Shown here: in pieces, positions 44,346 to 55,170 of the stretch | Numbering within the stretch: position 1 is the first letter of the stretch | How the letters are laid out: every line of letters starts with the position of its first letter | From: Amorphophallus konjac | Lineage: Eukaryota > Streptophyta > Magnoliopsida > Alismatales > Araceae | Direction of reading: 5' to 3' | Length of the DNA stretch: 64,000 nucleotides | NCBI GenBank assembly: GCA_022559845.1 | Contig: CM040124.1 | Coordinates: 69,959,491 to 70,023,490 of the forward strand | Program-made: the position numbers and the translations under genes | The notes under the pieces: model-generated | The model's database searches: none | Told to the model about the DNA's origin: nothing | The model's input: only the letters and a program-made list of their open reading frames with translations

Positions 44346-47273
44346 GAATGGTTGACTAGAGGCCTTCTTCTGCAACACTAGTCCTGGCATAGGATTGATC
44401 AACCTGCACTGCACCAATGTCCACGGTTGCAACACTAGTCCTCCCTTCCACATTAGCTTGCCCTGTCATGCTCCCCTGTGAACACAATACACAAACAAAA
44501 GGATTACAGTTTATAGTAATAAGGAATTTAAATGCATCATTTACATTGATGAAATGGTCATGTAAATAGACTACCTGACCCTGTGTTTGCATTGATACTT
44601 GGTCAGGACCCCTTTGCTTTCTAGGCCTACCAGGAGGCCTCCTGCATGACATACATATGTATGAGTGCTAATTAAATTACTTTCATATACATATGTATGC
44701 CATATATTGTTACCTTGCTTGTGCAGTAGTACTTTAACCCAATGTTGAGACTGGATTCTTACATGTCTTTGCATGATGTCCAAATTGACCACACATTTTG
44801 CACTTATGGGCCTTTGTAATTTTTTTGGCTTCATCTGGGTCTCGGATTCTCTTCTTTTTAAGTCTACCTGGTGGCCTTCTCACAATGGGGGGGGAGAACT
44901 TTTATTTCAAGTTTAATCCATTGTGTTTTGTCAGGCATAGGGCTGATGCCCAAACCATAGGTGACTTTATAAGCTGCCACTGTGTAACAACTGTCAATAT
45001 AATCCTCCCATTTAATACCCCTTCTGCTTGCTAAGAACGCACATGCATGTAAACATGGGAGACCTGTTTTCTGCCAAGCCATATAGGTACAAGTTTTCTG
45101 GTTCAAATCTACAACTTCCCTCTCTTCTGGACCTGTCACCTAAGCAGTCTCATTAAATCCTTTCTCCACTAAATATCCCCCCAATTTTCTTGTCATGATA
45201 GATATGTACTTCCTGGCCCTTGACACCAAGACATCAGTCCATTTTTCAGCCCTTGACCTCCTAATGTGCATGGTCTTCATCATTTTGGAACGAATTACGT
45301 CTATACAGTCTAATATAGGTCTCCAACGTGCATCTGAGATGTAGCTATTGAATGATTCACTTAAATTGTTTGTTATATGATGGCATTTAGCACGTGGATA
45401 GAACTATGACCTACTCCATACAACCCCTCTCATGGCTAGTGATGTCAAATAGACATGTGCCTTTGGAGAATTTTCTTTGATTTGCATCATCTAGTCCAAG
45501 AAATCAACTTCAATATATGATTTTATAGCATTCCACAAGAGTCTCTTCATGAATTCACCTGAAAATGACTTCTTGAAGTTCTTATAGAAATGTCTAAGAC
45601 ATACCCTATGCTCAACACCTGAGAAAACAAGTGGGAGCCTTCTTCTAACCCCTTTTGTCTGTCAGAGATGAAAGACAAATCACTAGGCTGACCAATGGCT
45701 TGCTTCAGGGCATCCAGAAACCAAGTCCAGCTATCTGCATTTTCTCCTTCCACAATTGCTATGGCTAGTGAAAAAATCATATTGTTCCTATCAAACGAGG
45801 TGGCAGATAGTCATGTACCTCTAAAGATACCTTTCAAGTGACATCCATCCAAGCCAATTAGGTGCCTGCATCTCAACTTAAAACCCTCAATACAAGCCTT
45901 TAAACATACAAACATCCTGAAAAATCTGTCATCTACATTTGTCTGATATTTGACTACACTCTCAGGATTCTTTAAGACTAGTTCATGCTGTAGGTCAGGT
46001 ACTCTGCCATACATTGCTTCCTAAGAACCATGAATTTACTCCAATGCCATTTGCTTGCCTCTATAAATTCGGTGGCAAGGAATGTCCACATGGTATTGAG
46101 CATTCAACCTTCTTGAAATTTCTTTCACTAGAACATCTCCTTCAGTCCTAAGCTACCCAATGCATGTACTTGCCACCCACTTCTGAGTGGCCATATGATT
46201 CCCAGCCTTATTTGCCCCCGTGCAAGTGTGTTGAGATTGAAGCTTCTTTATCTGAAATGCATGGCCATCAGGTAAACGAGAAGCATGCATTCTCCACTTG
46301 CATCTCTTCTCAGCACAGACTATTGTGACCTTAGTTGGTTCAGAATTTTTGTAGTTGACTGTAAATTCATTTTTGACTGCATGCTGGGCAAGTGCTAGTC
46401 TGAATGCATTAACATTGTCAAATATACTTCCTAAAGACATATCCGAATCATGAATGTTTCGCACAATAGGGGTACCCTCATTGTCCCCTTCATCCACCTC
46501 CATATCACACTCGGAGTCTGAGGAAAAGCAACTGTCACGACTGTCATCGGTATAAACCTCATCATCAGATATATCACCTTCCCTAAATAGAGTCTCTGCC
46601 TCATTATTGTCTAGAGGTTCAACCTCAACAAACTCACTGTCATCTCCTAATAGATTCCAGTCTAGATCATCTTCTGAAGGCATTACATTTTTTGCCTTCA
46701 TCCACCTCCATATCACACTCGGAGTCTGAGGAAAAGCAACTATCACGACTGTCATCGGTATAAACCTCATCATCAGATATATCACCTTCCCTAAATAGAG
46801 TCTCTGCCTCATTATTGTCTGGAGGTTCAACCTCAACAAACTCACTGTCATCTCCTAATAGATTCCAGTCTAGATCATCTTCTGAAGGCATTACATTTTT
46901 TGCCTTGGACTTTCTTCTAGTAATTGATACTACCGTCTTCATATGTGGATTAGAAGAGGCTAAAGGCACTCCAATATATTGTGTGGCAACATATAGCACA
47001 ATGCACAAATCATGGCTAAATTTATCAAAAAGGGATATCACATCCTGATCTGAAGTAATTCTCACATATTTCTTGGGCCTCACATTTGGTACTAAAGTGT
47101 AGAAATCAATCGTCTGGTCATGTCCCCATTTGGTGACTTGAGAAACTAACACTCTCAACTCCCTCAAATGAGTAGGTTTTCTGTCTAAAACCTATGGGGA
47201 TCATTCTTCCTTGTTCCTCAGTAGTCTTAAAATGCCCTCCATAGTGAAGTTTCAATGTAAATGTGTCAGCCAT
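44346..47273 (-). pseudogene. MULE (MuDR/MURA-type) transposase, broken
   Basis: The start ATG is at 47273-47271 (MADTFTLKLHYGG, a typical MURA N-terminus). An acidic region (46900-46490) is followed by a MuDR DNA-binding domain with CAEKRCKWRMHASRLPDG and QHTC (46345-46220). The transposase core has LIGLDGCHLKGIF (first catalytic Asp, about 45850) and FISDRQKGLEE (second Asp, about 45660). A SWIM-type finger with GLPCLHACAFLASRRG (about 45050) and a CX2CX4HX4C knuckle (about 44810-44758) complete the usual order. Frame changes near 47190, 46690, 46150, 45790 and 45540 and a 208-base duplication break it. A working copy would cut and paste the element with 9-base target duplications. Confidence 0.85.
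46487..46902 (-). repeat. 208-base tandem duplication in the MULE gene
   Basis: 46487-46694 and 46695-46902 are identical but for two bases near 46542/46750 and 46612/46820. The unit covers the acidic segment before the DNA-binding domain. 208 is not a multiple of three, so it shifts the frame. Confidence 0.9.
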
Positions 47274-48470
47274 AACTGTGCTTCCGATGCTTAAAATAAG
47301 ATAGAATACAAAAGCAAAATAAAGGGGATGATAAGTTTGTATACAACACATAAGTAGTGCAAACATTCTCAGCTAATAGGTCTTGTACAATTAGCAAAAA
47401 CTACAGTTCAAACCTCAATTAATAAGTATGGACTACAGGCACGTCCACTCCAACTAGTCCAAGCTATCTGTGGGCCTCCTTGCTTCACTGCTGTCCAGAT
47501 GGGAATACCCCCCTACACATATAGAAGATGGTACTAAACTTTACTCCAAATCAATAAATCAAATGAACCATAAAGAAACAAATCAAGCATGCCACTTGTT
47601 TCCTACTTTATCTCACAAAAAAGGCACTGCGGGACCACGGTCACTTTCAATCCAGCAAGTTCAATTTCTGTAGGGCCTACTCCTTTCCTTGCTTCTGTCT
47701 CGTTCTGAAGCTGCAAATAAATAAAAGGGCCAAATCTCAGACGAAGACAATAAATAATGCACCCTAGCCACTAAATAAACAAACCTCATCAACATCTGTC
47801 CCCTAAACAACAAATCAACACGGATGGCCAACCCCTTATTCGATGGCCATCGTAAACCCCTAAACCCTAATTCCTATCGGACGCAATAACTGATCGTCGA
47901 CCCCACAACGGAAGAACGTGGCATCCACAGTCAAGAGATATAAAATATGATTTTTTACATATCGAGGGACATAAAGATAGAGAGAGAGAGAGGAGAAGAG
48001 GGGGACCATGCGAAAGAGAAAATGACAGAGAGTGGGAAAGAAATCGAGTGTAACAGAGAGTATGTGAGAAAGAAGATGAAAGTGCACGAGAGAGTGAGGA
48101 AGATAATGTGAGAGGTTGAGAGAGAGTATGTAAGACTTACCCGGTGGAGAGGAAGAGCCCTTCCGTCGTGTGAAGGACGTTGCAGGTCGGAGATGGCGGA
48201 CGATCGCGATGGGGGCGTGAGAAAGGGGGAAAATCGTGAAGGGTTTGTGAAGGGGGGAAACCGCAACGGGGCGGTTACCGTAAACCTTAGGGGTAGGTTA
48301 GTAACTCGCCTTTCTAACCCAAGTTTAACTCGAGTCAACCTCACAGGAGTGACGGTAGAGGTACAACCGCAATCATTCAAGATAGTTGGAGGATATTGTT
48401 GACAATATGCTTATATGAAGGGTATATTTGGCATAACCAATATTTATGAGGGTATTTATGTAAAAAACCC
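47274..48470 (-). mobile_element. MULE 5' region and probable terminus
   Basis: Upstream of the transposase on the - strand. An AAACCCTAA telo-box word at 47862-47870 and purine-rich sequence (47975-48130, GAGAGA on +) look like a plant 5' leader and promoter. 48270-48470 resembles a MULE end: on the - strand it starts GGGTTTTTTACATAAATACC at 48470. The matching other end was not found, so the limits are uncertain. Confidence 0.5.
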
Positions 48471-48719
48471 AACTTCTTTTACATCGTGAAATCAAACCAA
48501 AAATCAGGAACATTGCAGATGATAAGATACAAGAGGAAAATCAGGAAGACAACAGGATACCAGGGGACCTGCAGTTTATAATATTCTTTCTCTCCCATTT
48601 TTCTATGCCTAAAGTTCTTAGTAGATAAGGCTTATCACATTATCTATTAGTACTACATTTGAACGTTATATAAGCAATCTAGTTTGATCATGCAAGCAGC
48701 GTGAGCAACAACCACATAC

Positions 48720-49537
48720 CTGTTCCAAGCAAGGATAGCGAAGAAGAGCAGCCAGACACTTGCAGATCGTTCTGAAATTTCACATCAGTCGTTGGCTCCA
48801 CAGTGTACTCCGCACTCCCTACTGCATGATGATCAAGGAAGCATAAAGTTAACTCACCATCTTCCATGCTACTTTTAACTGCGCAGCTGCCCTCATGACT
48901 CAGCCAGCCCCATTTATGAAAGCAGAACAACTGTTTCCCTTATTAGCTAGGCATTCTTGGGTCTTATGTGCATGTATAATAATGGCTCAAAGTTGCGCAG
49001 AAAATTGTAAATGTGGAAGAAAAGAAACAGTGCAGAACATACATTGTTTTGTAGAACCCCAAGAACGAAAATTGTGGTCAGGGCATCAAGCTTGGTAACA
49101 ATGTAGGCACCGAAAGAGAGCACCACAATTCTTTGCCCTCTTTCCTTTGTATGCTTAAAATGGGTTTTTAATACACAGAATTTATTGGCACAAAATGAGA
49201 ATCTTGGAAAGAAAAACGACAAAAATCGAAATGGGGAATCCCCCGGTAGATGGAATTCCCAACCTGAAGCCCGGGGGAGTCCACGAGCCCAGCTCGCCCT
49301 CTTCTTCTTCTGCCGAAACACAACCGCGGGCCTGCCGCGGCCCCCCTGATAGGCCACCACAGACGAAGAGGAAGTTGCCGCCGCATCCTCCGTGGATCCC
49401 CTCAGAAAGGACATGCGGGTACGGCTGGTGCCAGCAGTGGAGGAGGAGAAGCAGCAGAAGCTGGGATGATGAATGCGCTCGGGCGGGCACGCCAGGCGCA
49501 GCGGCGGGGCCGACCACAGCACCGCGCCGAGGACCAT
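48720..49537 (-). CDS. FAP3: FAP3-like plastid fatty-acid-binding protein, exons 1-2 only
   Basis: Exon 1 is 49537-49264 (ATG at 49537-49535). It encodes a Ser/Arg/Pro-rich N-terminus of the plastid transit type, then STEDAAAT and AYQGGRGRP, phrases I recall from this family. Intron 1 (49263-48822, 442 bases) starts GTTGGG and ends ATGCAG. Exon 2 (48821-48720, 102 bases) encodes VGSAEY, DVKF and GCSSSLSLLGTG, the start of the chalcone-isomerase fold, then a CAG|GTATGT donor. Joining at these sites keeps the frame. FAP proteins bind fatty acids in the chloroplast and lack isomerase activity. Later exons were not found downstream, where the MULE and repeats lie; they may be beyond a very long intron, or this may be a fragment. 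Assignment is from remembered family motifs. Confidence 0.72.
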
Positions 49538-49544
49538 CTTCTCT

Positions 49545-49579
<35 letters not shown>

Positions 49580-49600
49580 GAGACACAAAGCAGCTGGAGA
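49538..49600 (-). promoter_or_regulatory. 5' leader of the FAP3-like gene with GA/GT microsatellite
   Basis: Directly before the start codon the - strand reads GT repeats followed by GA repeats ((CT)n at about 49545-49570 and (AC)n after it on +). Such GA runs are common in plant 5' leaders. The promoter itself should lie in 49600-49800; no clear TATA box was identified. Confidence 0.5.
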
Positions 49601-49782
49601 GGGCTGGAAGCCGCAGCGACACCGGATGGAAAAGCGCAGAGCGCTGCCTTCTTCCCCCGCTTGCAGCAAATCGGACACGTAGAATAGAACGAGGGGAAGA
49701 TCAATTCCTCTTCCTAGACCGGGCATATTGTGCCTTTCCAATAGAAAGTGTAGAAGTTCTTGAGACCGCGTTTGAGAAATAA

Positions 49783-51322
49783 GATGTGTTTTTTACTTTT
49801 TTTTTAAAAAAAACCTTTAGAGAGAGAATAAATTGAATTTGTTGAGGTGAGAATCTTGAGACTTTAGAGTCACCTCGTAAAATTTATCATACCCGACCTA
49901 AGTGCTTTATCAAAATGTTATAAGAGATGGGAGTGTAATGCACCATTGGCGTAGAGAGGCATTGTTTGCAACGTCTTCTATCAAGCCTCTTCCTGTGTTG
50001 TGTGCGTGTTGTAACTGTCTGGGTGTAAGAACCCTGCGTGGTCGTAGTGCGATGGTTCACCCCTTCTCCCCTTTGGAGAAGAGTACATATTTGATCTGTA
50101 ATTTTGTCACGAGACCTGAGTTTCCTTATTAATCTCTCGTCAAAAAATAAAAAATAAAAAAGTACCTATAAAAAAAATTGTCCGAGTGCACGACCGATGT
50201 GAGGATGATCGTGATCTTATCATGGGGGGTGGCAAATTGATGTCAAAAAAATGGGAAAAAGGGTCGGAATGCAATCCCACAAGATTTGACTTAGTTGATT
50301 AACTTTAATAATATTCATATTATTATTTATTTGTTATTAAATAAGTGTTAGAGGTGAAATGTATTGTTAAATGATTGGATGGGTCACATTATCAAACACT
50401 ACCAATCAACTTATTTAAAAGCATCAGACAGGTCAAGTGGCCCCCCAGTTTGGGCTCCACCTGGACAAGGCAGACAACAAGGGTCACGAGTTGGGCTCTC
50501 TTAGGCCCACTTATATTCTAATAAGACTCAGAAGTCTGTTTGTGACCCAAGAATTTGGGCTCTCTTAGGCCCTAGTGAATACTTCTGTGGCCCAAGTTGA
50601 TCCCCAGAAAATTATTGATCCAGATGTTTTAAAGGGAAAGTGCCTCTTTGTTTCAAACTTATCAGCAACAGAAAATATTTATATGTCACATCTTTTTTTA
50701 TTTTTCCTCCACATCAGACCTTGTGCCCCCAGATCAAGAAGCTAATGAATGTCCTCTTACTGGATATTTTTGCATATTGATAGATCTCCAACAGAAGAGG
50801 AGGAGGATCTGGACTATGATAGCCAGCAGGTTGGGTCATCGGGTCAATAATTCTATCAACCAACAAAATTTACAGAACATGAGGACGAATTGTCTCAGGC
50901 TCTATTTACCGGAAGCATCACAATGGTACTTAATCATGGTGATGATAGTGACAACCGATACTAAGTCTTTGTTGAGGTCGGCCTTCAAAATTAAGGTGAG
51001 AAAAGGATGAAATCTAAAGAAAAATATGCTCACTTAAACGGTACGGAAATGAATACCGGAGACTTCAAGGTTGAGAATTCTAAAAGATACGGGTGAGTGT
51101 TGTAAAATGCAATGTTTTCTTTGGAATGTTTGACCGTAGTCAAACTAGTTTAATGATAGTAAGGGTGGGTGGTTCTCGTTGTTTTTCTTTTACCTTATTC
51201 TCTGTAGTTAAGGTGAGATGTCTCCCTTCAAGCCAATTAATTGTACTTCTTTCAATAAAATAACCCTTTGGGATTAAAAAAAAAGAAATCAAAAGATATT
51301 TTCAACTAAGAAGAAAGATGAA

Positions 51323-51359
<37 letters not shown>

Positions 51360-51606
51360 ATTTATTTTTTTTTGAGAGGGTGTGGGGGTTGTTTCATATT
51401 GCCTAACTTTAATTTTTTTTCCTGTGTCAAATTTGAGATGGTTGAGTATCGGGGGATATGATCGTGCATGGATCTTAGACATTCACGGAGGAAGCAAGAG
51501 TCCATGTTTGACTTGGAAGACAGAGGAGCATGCAATGGGCGAAGATTCTGGAGGTGTATTTGACATTGTTGGAAATTTGATTACGAAAAATAAGAATTAG
51601 GAAATA
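49783..51606. other. Intergenic sequence, no recognised gene
   Basis: AT-rich in parts. 49905-50160 ends in an A-rich tail (about 50138-50160) after TCTCTCGTC, so a small retroposed sequence is possible, but I could not fix its ends. 50648-51010 is an open frame of 120 codons without recognisable features. A CT microsatellite lies at 51325-51357. Confidence 0.4.
51325..51357. repeat. CT dinucleotide microsatellite
   Basis: About 16 CT units on the + strand. Confidence 0.9.
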
Positions 51607-51929
51607 TGTCACAACCCACTATCCGAGTACCCTAAAGGACCCGACGTAACCTAAATCCCGATCTGTTACCCACGAGCCACGGGACTCAGAAGGATTAATT
51701 AACGTTGTGGAGATACATTTGAATCTAAAATAAATATAAATTTTAAAGTACAAAAATTAAAATATATTTATTATAATTTAAACAGTTTCCAGTTCAGAGT
51801 ACAATGTCTAAAAAGTACAGTCTAAAATAAAATAAAAGTACACAGCAATTGGGGCATACCCTGGCTCAAGCACGCTGACAACTACTACTCTCTAGACACT
51901 GCGCCAGATCATTGAATCCCAAGAGGAAA
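51607..51929 (-). mobile_element. LTR end fragment, interrupted by Tekay-2
   Basis: Starts TGTCACAACCCAC after AAATA, the usual outer edge of a chromovirus LTR seen from its end. It includes the phrase GGGCATACCCTGG, similar to GGACATACCCCGG at 52204-52216 in the Tekay-2 LTR. It stops where Tekay-2 begins, so Tekay-2 probably inserted into an older related LTR. The remainder should lie beyond the right window edge. Confidence 0.55.
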
Positions 51930-54289
51930 TGTGACGACCCAGAGCGCCGGATACCGATATACCGATAACATCGATACACCGATACCAAGAACTGGGGAAG
52001 CCACCCAAGAGGCTGATGAGGCCCCTGAAGGGTTAGTGAAGTTCGTTGAGGGGATGCATAACGAATTGCAATCACAAGCGCGCATATTAGATTCAACATT
52101 TAAAAATTTAGCAGGAGAGCGGAAGCAATTTAAAATAAAAAAGTGCTAAATATATATACTAGTCCAGAGGCACAAGAGTGCGAGTCCAAAAGTACAACTA
52201 CACGGGACATACCCCGGCAAAAGTACACAAGAGGGCCAAAAAGGTGACCCGTCTACTGCTGGCAGCTAGGCACGGTCTCCGGGCACACGGGAAACACCGG
52301 GAGACGACGGGCGCGGCTCACCTGAAAGAAGAAGGGTGAGTCACAGCCAGACTCAGTAGGGGTCACGCGGATCCCTACCTCGCACTAAACAAGCATACAT
52401 GCAAAAATAAAGGCAATTAGAGCATGCATTTAATCAAATTAACAGGTAATGGCATGAATAACTAATCACAATAAAGCTGTAAAATCTAACTAAACATATA
52501 TAACAGCTAATACATGCCAATAACGAGTAAGTCTAAACGACTGAAACTAAATCTACTAGTAGAATATGCCTCAACTAATCCAAGCAGCAGGGAGTAGGAC
52601 AACCACCGGGAACACAAACCAGATGCATCCACTGACGACTTACACTACGTCTCAAGCACTCGCAGTCGGCAACACGACAAGCTGAGCACGTAAACAGTAC
52701 CAAACCAAGTGACCAGTCAGAGTGACATTCGTCAATGTCAGTCCACAGCCTCCGACCATGTGTGCACACACTGACTCTCGCCTGAGCCAGGCCCTCTAGC
52801 TAGATTTCTCCCTTGGTAGGACGCTACCATTGGCGAGGAGCCCACGGTACTATCTTAAAAACCGTGTGATAGGAACACCCCCTCCGCTATCCCCAAGCGG
52901 GTCGGTACTCAAAGACCTTAGGGTTACAACAGTGGTTCCATTGCAAGGAAAGAAAAGCTACTCTATTGGGATTTAAAAACATGCCATTATATTATAAAAT
53001 AACTCAACATGGCATATAAACATTTCGGGAAGCATTAAAGAATAGGCCGGTAGCTTTTGAAACTAACAGGTGTGTGGCGGTCTGCTGCCACCGCGTTACA
53101 GGTGTGTGATGGTCGGGGAAGGGCGCGTTACATCGGCTGTGACGCGTCCGCCCCTGGCCGTTACAGCCACCGAAGCTCCAGCTCAAACTGATCAAACGGG
53201 ATGTAACGCGCTCGCGGTGGCATGTTACATCACCCTGACGGCCGGCCGACAGGCCGTCAGGTCCACCCGAGACCAAAACTAACGCTAACAGTTTTTAAAC
53301 GCTCAGAAAACGGTGTAACGCGCTCGCCCAGGCGCGTTACAGCCTCCTGACGGCCGCTCGACAGGCCGTCAGGCCAACCGCCTCAACGGGTCAACGGAAT
53401 TCAACGGAAATGTAACGGTCGGGAGCCTCACCGTTACACTCACTGTGACGCGCCTCCAAAGGGCGGTTACAGTGACGTAACGCATCCCCTATGGACCGTT
53501 ACGGATGTGACGGTTCCTGGAAGGACCGTCACACCGTCTGGGTTACGGACGGGTTATGTTTGAAAACGGTTCCCCCCCGGGCGACCGGAATCGCCGGGTA
53601 ACGACTAAAACCTGTAAAACCTGTCAAACCACACGTCCTAAACAACATAACACCAACAAAATAACAACATGCAACGCCTACAATGGCTTAAACATGAAGA
53701 ACAAAGCTTAAACCCTAAACATGGAAAATAACCAATATGCATGCCACATGGGTTTAAACAAGAAATCAAGCTGTAGGAAATGATCCTAGCGAGTTTAGGA
53801 TTCCATCCCCCTACCTCGCGCGAGCCGAAACGGCCGATTAGGCCACATGCAAGAGGAGGGTACCGCCGAGCCTCCACGCTCCGTCTTGTCTCTACGGGCC
53901 ATGAACCGCGCCAAGGTGGGCGTCAACGCATTCCTCTCGACGAGAGGATTCCACCGGCGTGCTCCGTGTCTCGAACCGACGTCGTCTCGCCCGAATTCCC
54001 TAGGAGAGGGGGAGGGGCGATCGGACAAGAGAGAGAGAACGAGAGGGTGAATGAGAGATCGACGAGGGGAGAGAGAGGGTGAGGGATTAAAGGAAAAAAA
54101 ATAAATTTAATATATATAATATATTTATTATATACAAAAACCTTATTATTTCCATAAAACCTCAAATAAATCCAATTAAATCCGGAAAAATACCAGAAAA
54201 ATTCCTAAAAATCCAAAAAAATAGTCAGAAATTCCAGAATGAGTTCTAGGTCCGAACCACTAAGGATCCACCAAGGCACGGGCCTCACA
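51930..54289 (-). repeat. 3' LTR of Tekay-2
   Basis: 2,360 bases, TGTGACGACCC at the left and GGGCCTCACA at the right, so it is TG...CA on either strand. 53090-53535 holds a series of short inverted repeats, four of them perfect: 53314-53341, 53347-53372, 53411-53438 and 53506-53533. The left edge carries CCGATA repeats (51950-51985). No gene inside. Confidence 0.85.
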
Positions 54290-54305
54290 GTCCCTCCCTC
54301 CTAAT
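54290..54305 (-). other. Polypurine tract of Tekay-2
   Basis: AGGAGGGAGGGAC on the - strand abuts the 3' LTR. Confidence 0.8.
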
Positions 54306-54368
54306 AAAAATTTCACCCTCGAAATTTACAACAAAGGATAAGGAGGAAACTGAGAAAAGCATTATACC

Positions 54369-55170
54369 TCACTGGAATAAGAAAGGAAAAAGCTGACGCA
54401 TCTCATCTTCACGCTCCCAAGTAGACTCATTACCAGAGTGACGCTGCCAAGCAACTCTTACCAGAGGGATAACCTTATTTCTCAACCGCTGCTCACGACG
54501 GTCTTCAATTCTAATAGGAAACTCTGGCGTAGACAAATCAGCAGTCACTTTGGGCCAAACTGAATCATTAAGGACATGGGATGCATCAGACACATACTTC
54601 CTCAGCTGAGAGACGTGGAACACATTATAAATAGCTTGCATAGCCGCTGGTAGTTACAATCGATAAGCCACCTGACCCACAGCTTCAACAATAGGAAACG
54701 GGCCAACATAACGCGGACTAAGTTTTCCACGCTTCCCAAATCTGGAAACACCTTTCATAGGAGATACCTTGAAGAAAACCATATCTCCAGGCTCAAATTG
54801 TAGTGGACGTCTGCGTTGATCTGCATAGCTTTTCTGTCGACTCTGAGCCGTCAACAATCTCTGCCGAATCAGACGAACCACATCAGAACACTGCTGTACC
54901 ATATCAGGTCCCGTCAAAAGTCGATCCCCAACATCAAACCAGTTCAGAGGAGCACGACAAGGACGACCATACAGTGCCTCATACGGAGCCATGCCAATAC
55001 TGGAGTGAAAACTGTTATTATAAGCAAATTCAACAAGTGGCAAATGTTGACTCCACGAACCCTGCCAGTCAAGGCAACACGATCTCAGCATATCTTACAG
55101 GGTCTGAATAGTCCTCTCCGACTGTCCATCTGACTGCGGATGATACGCTGAACTGAAGGCTAACTCAGTG
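54369..55170 (-). pseudogene. Tekay-2 integrase C-terminal part and chromodomain-like end
   Basis: Single-copy continuation of pol after the tandem array. The end of the integrase core (HPQSDGQSERT, about 55140) is followed by a stop at 55092-55094. Next come FAYNNSFHSSIGMAPYEALYGRP and the GKRGKLSPRYVGPF module, a stop at 54651-54653, then the chromodomain-like C-terminus ending at the TAA near 54369. All three pieces are in the same frame. In a working element this part binds DNA and is thought to target chromatin. Confidence 0.85.

Noticed and set aside
47862..47870. AAACCCTAA as interstitial telomere repeat
   Set aside because: Only one full unit with one partial neighbour; more likely a telo-box in a plant-type promoter or leader.
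49905..50160. SINE with an A-rich tail
   Set aside because: GGTTCACCCC and the A-rich end are suggestive, but no convincing A box, B box spacing or target duplication was found.
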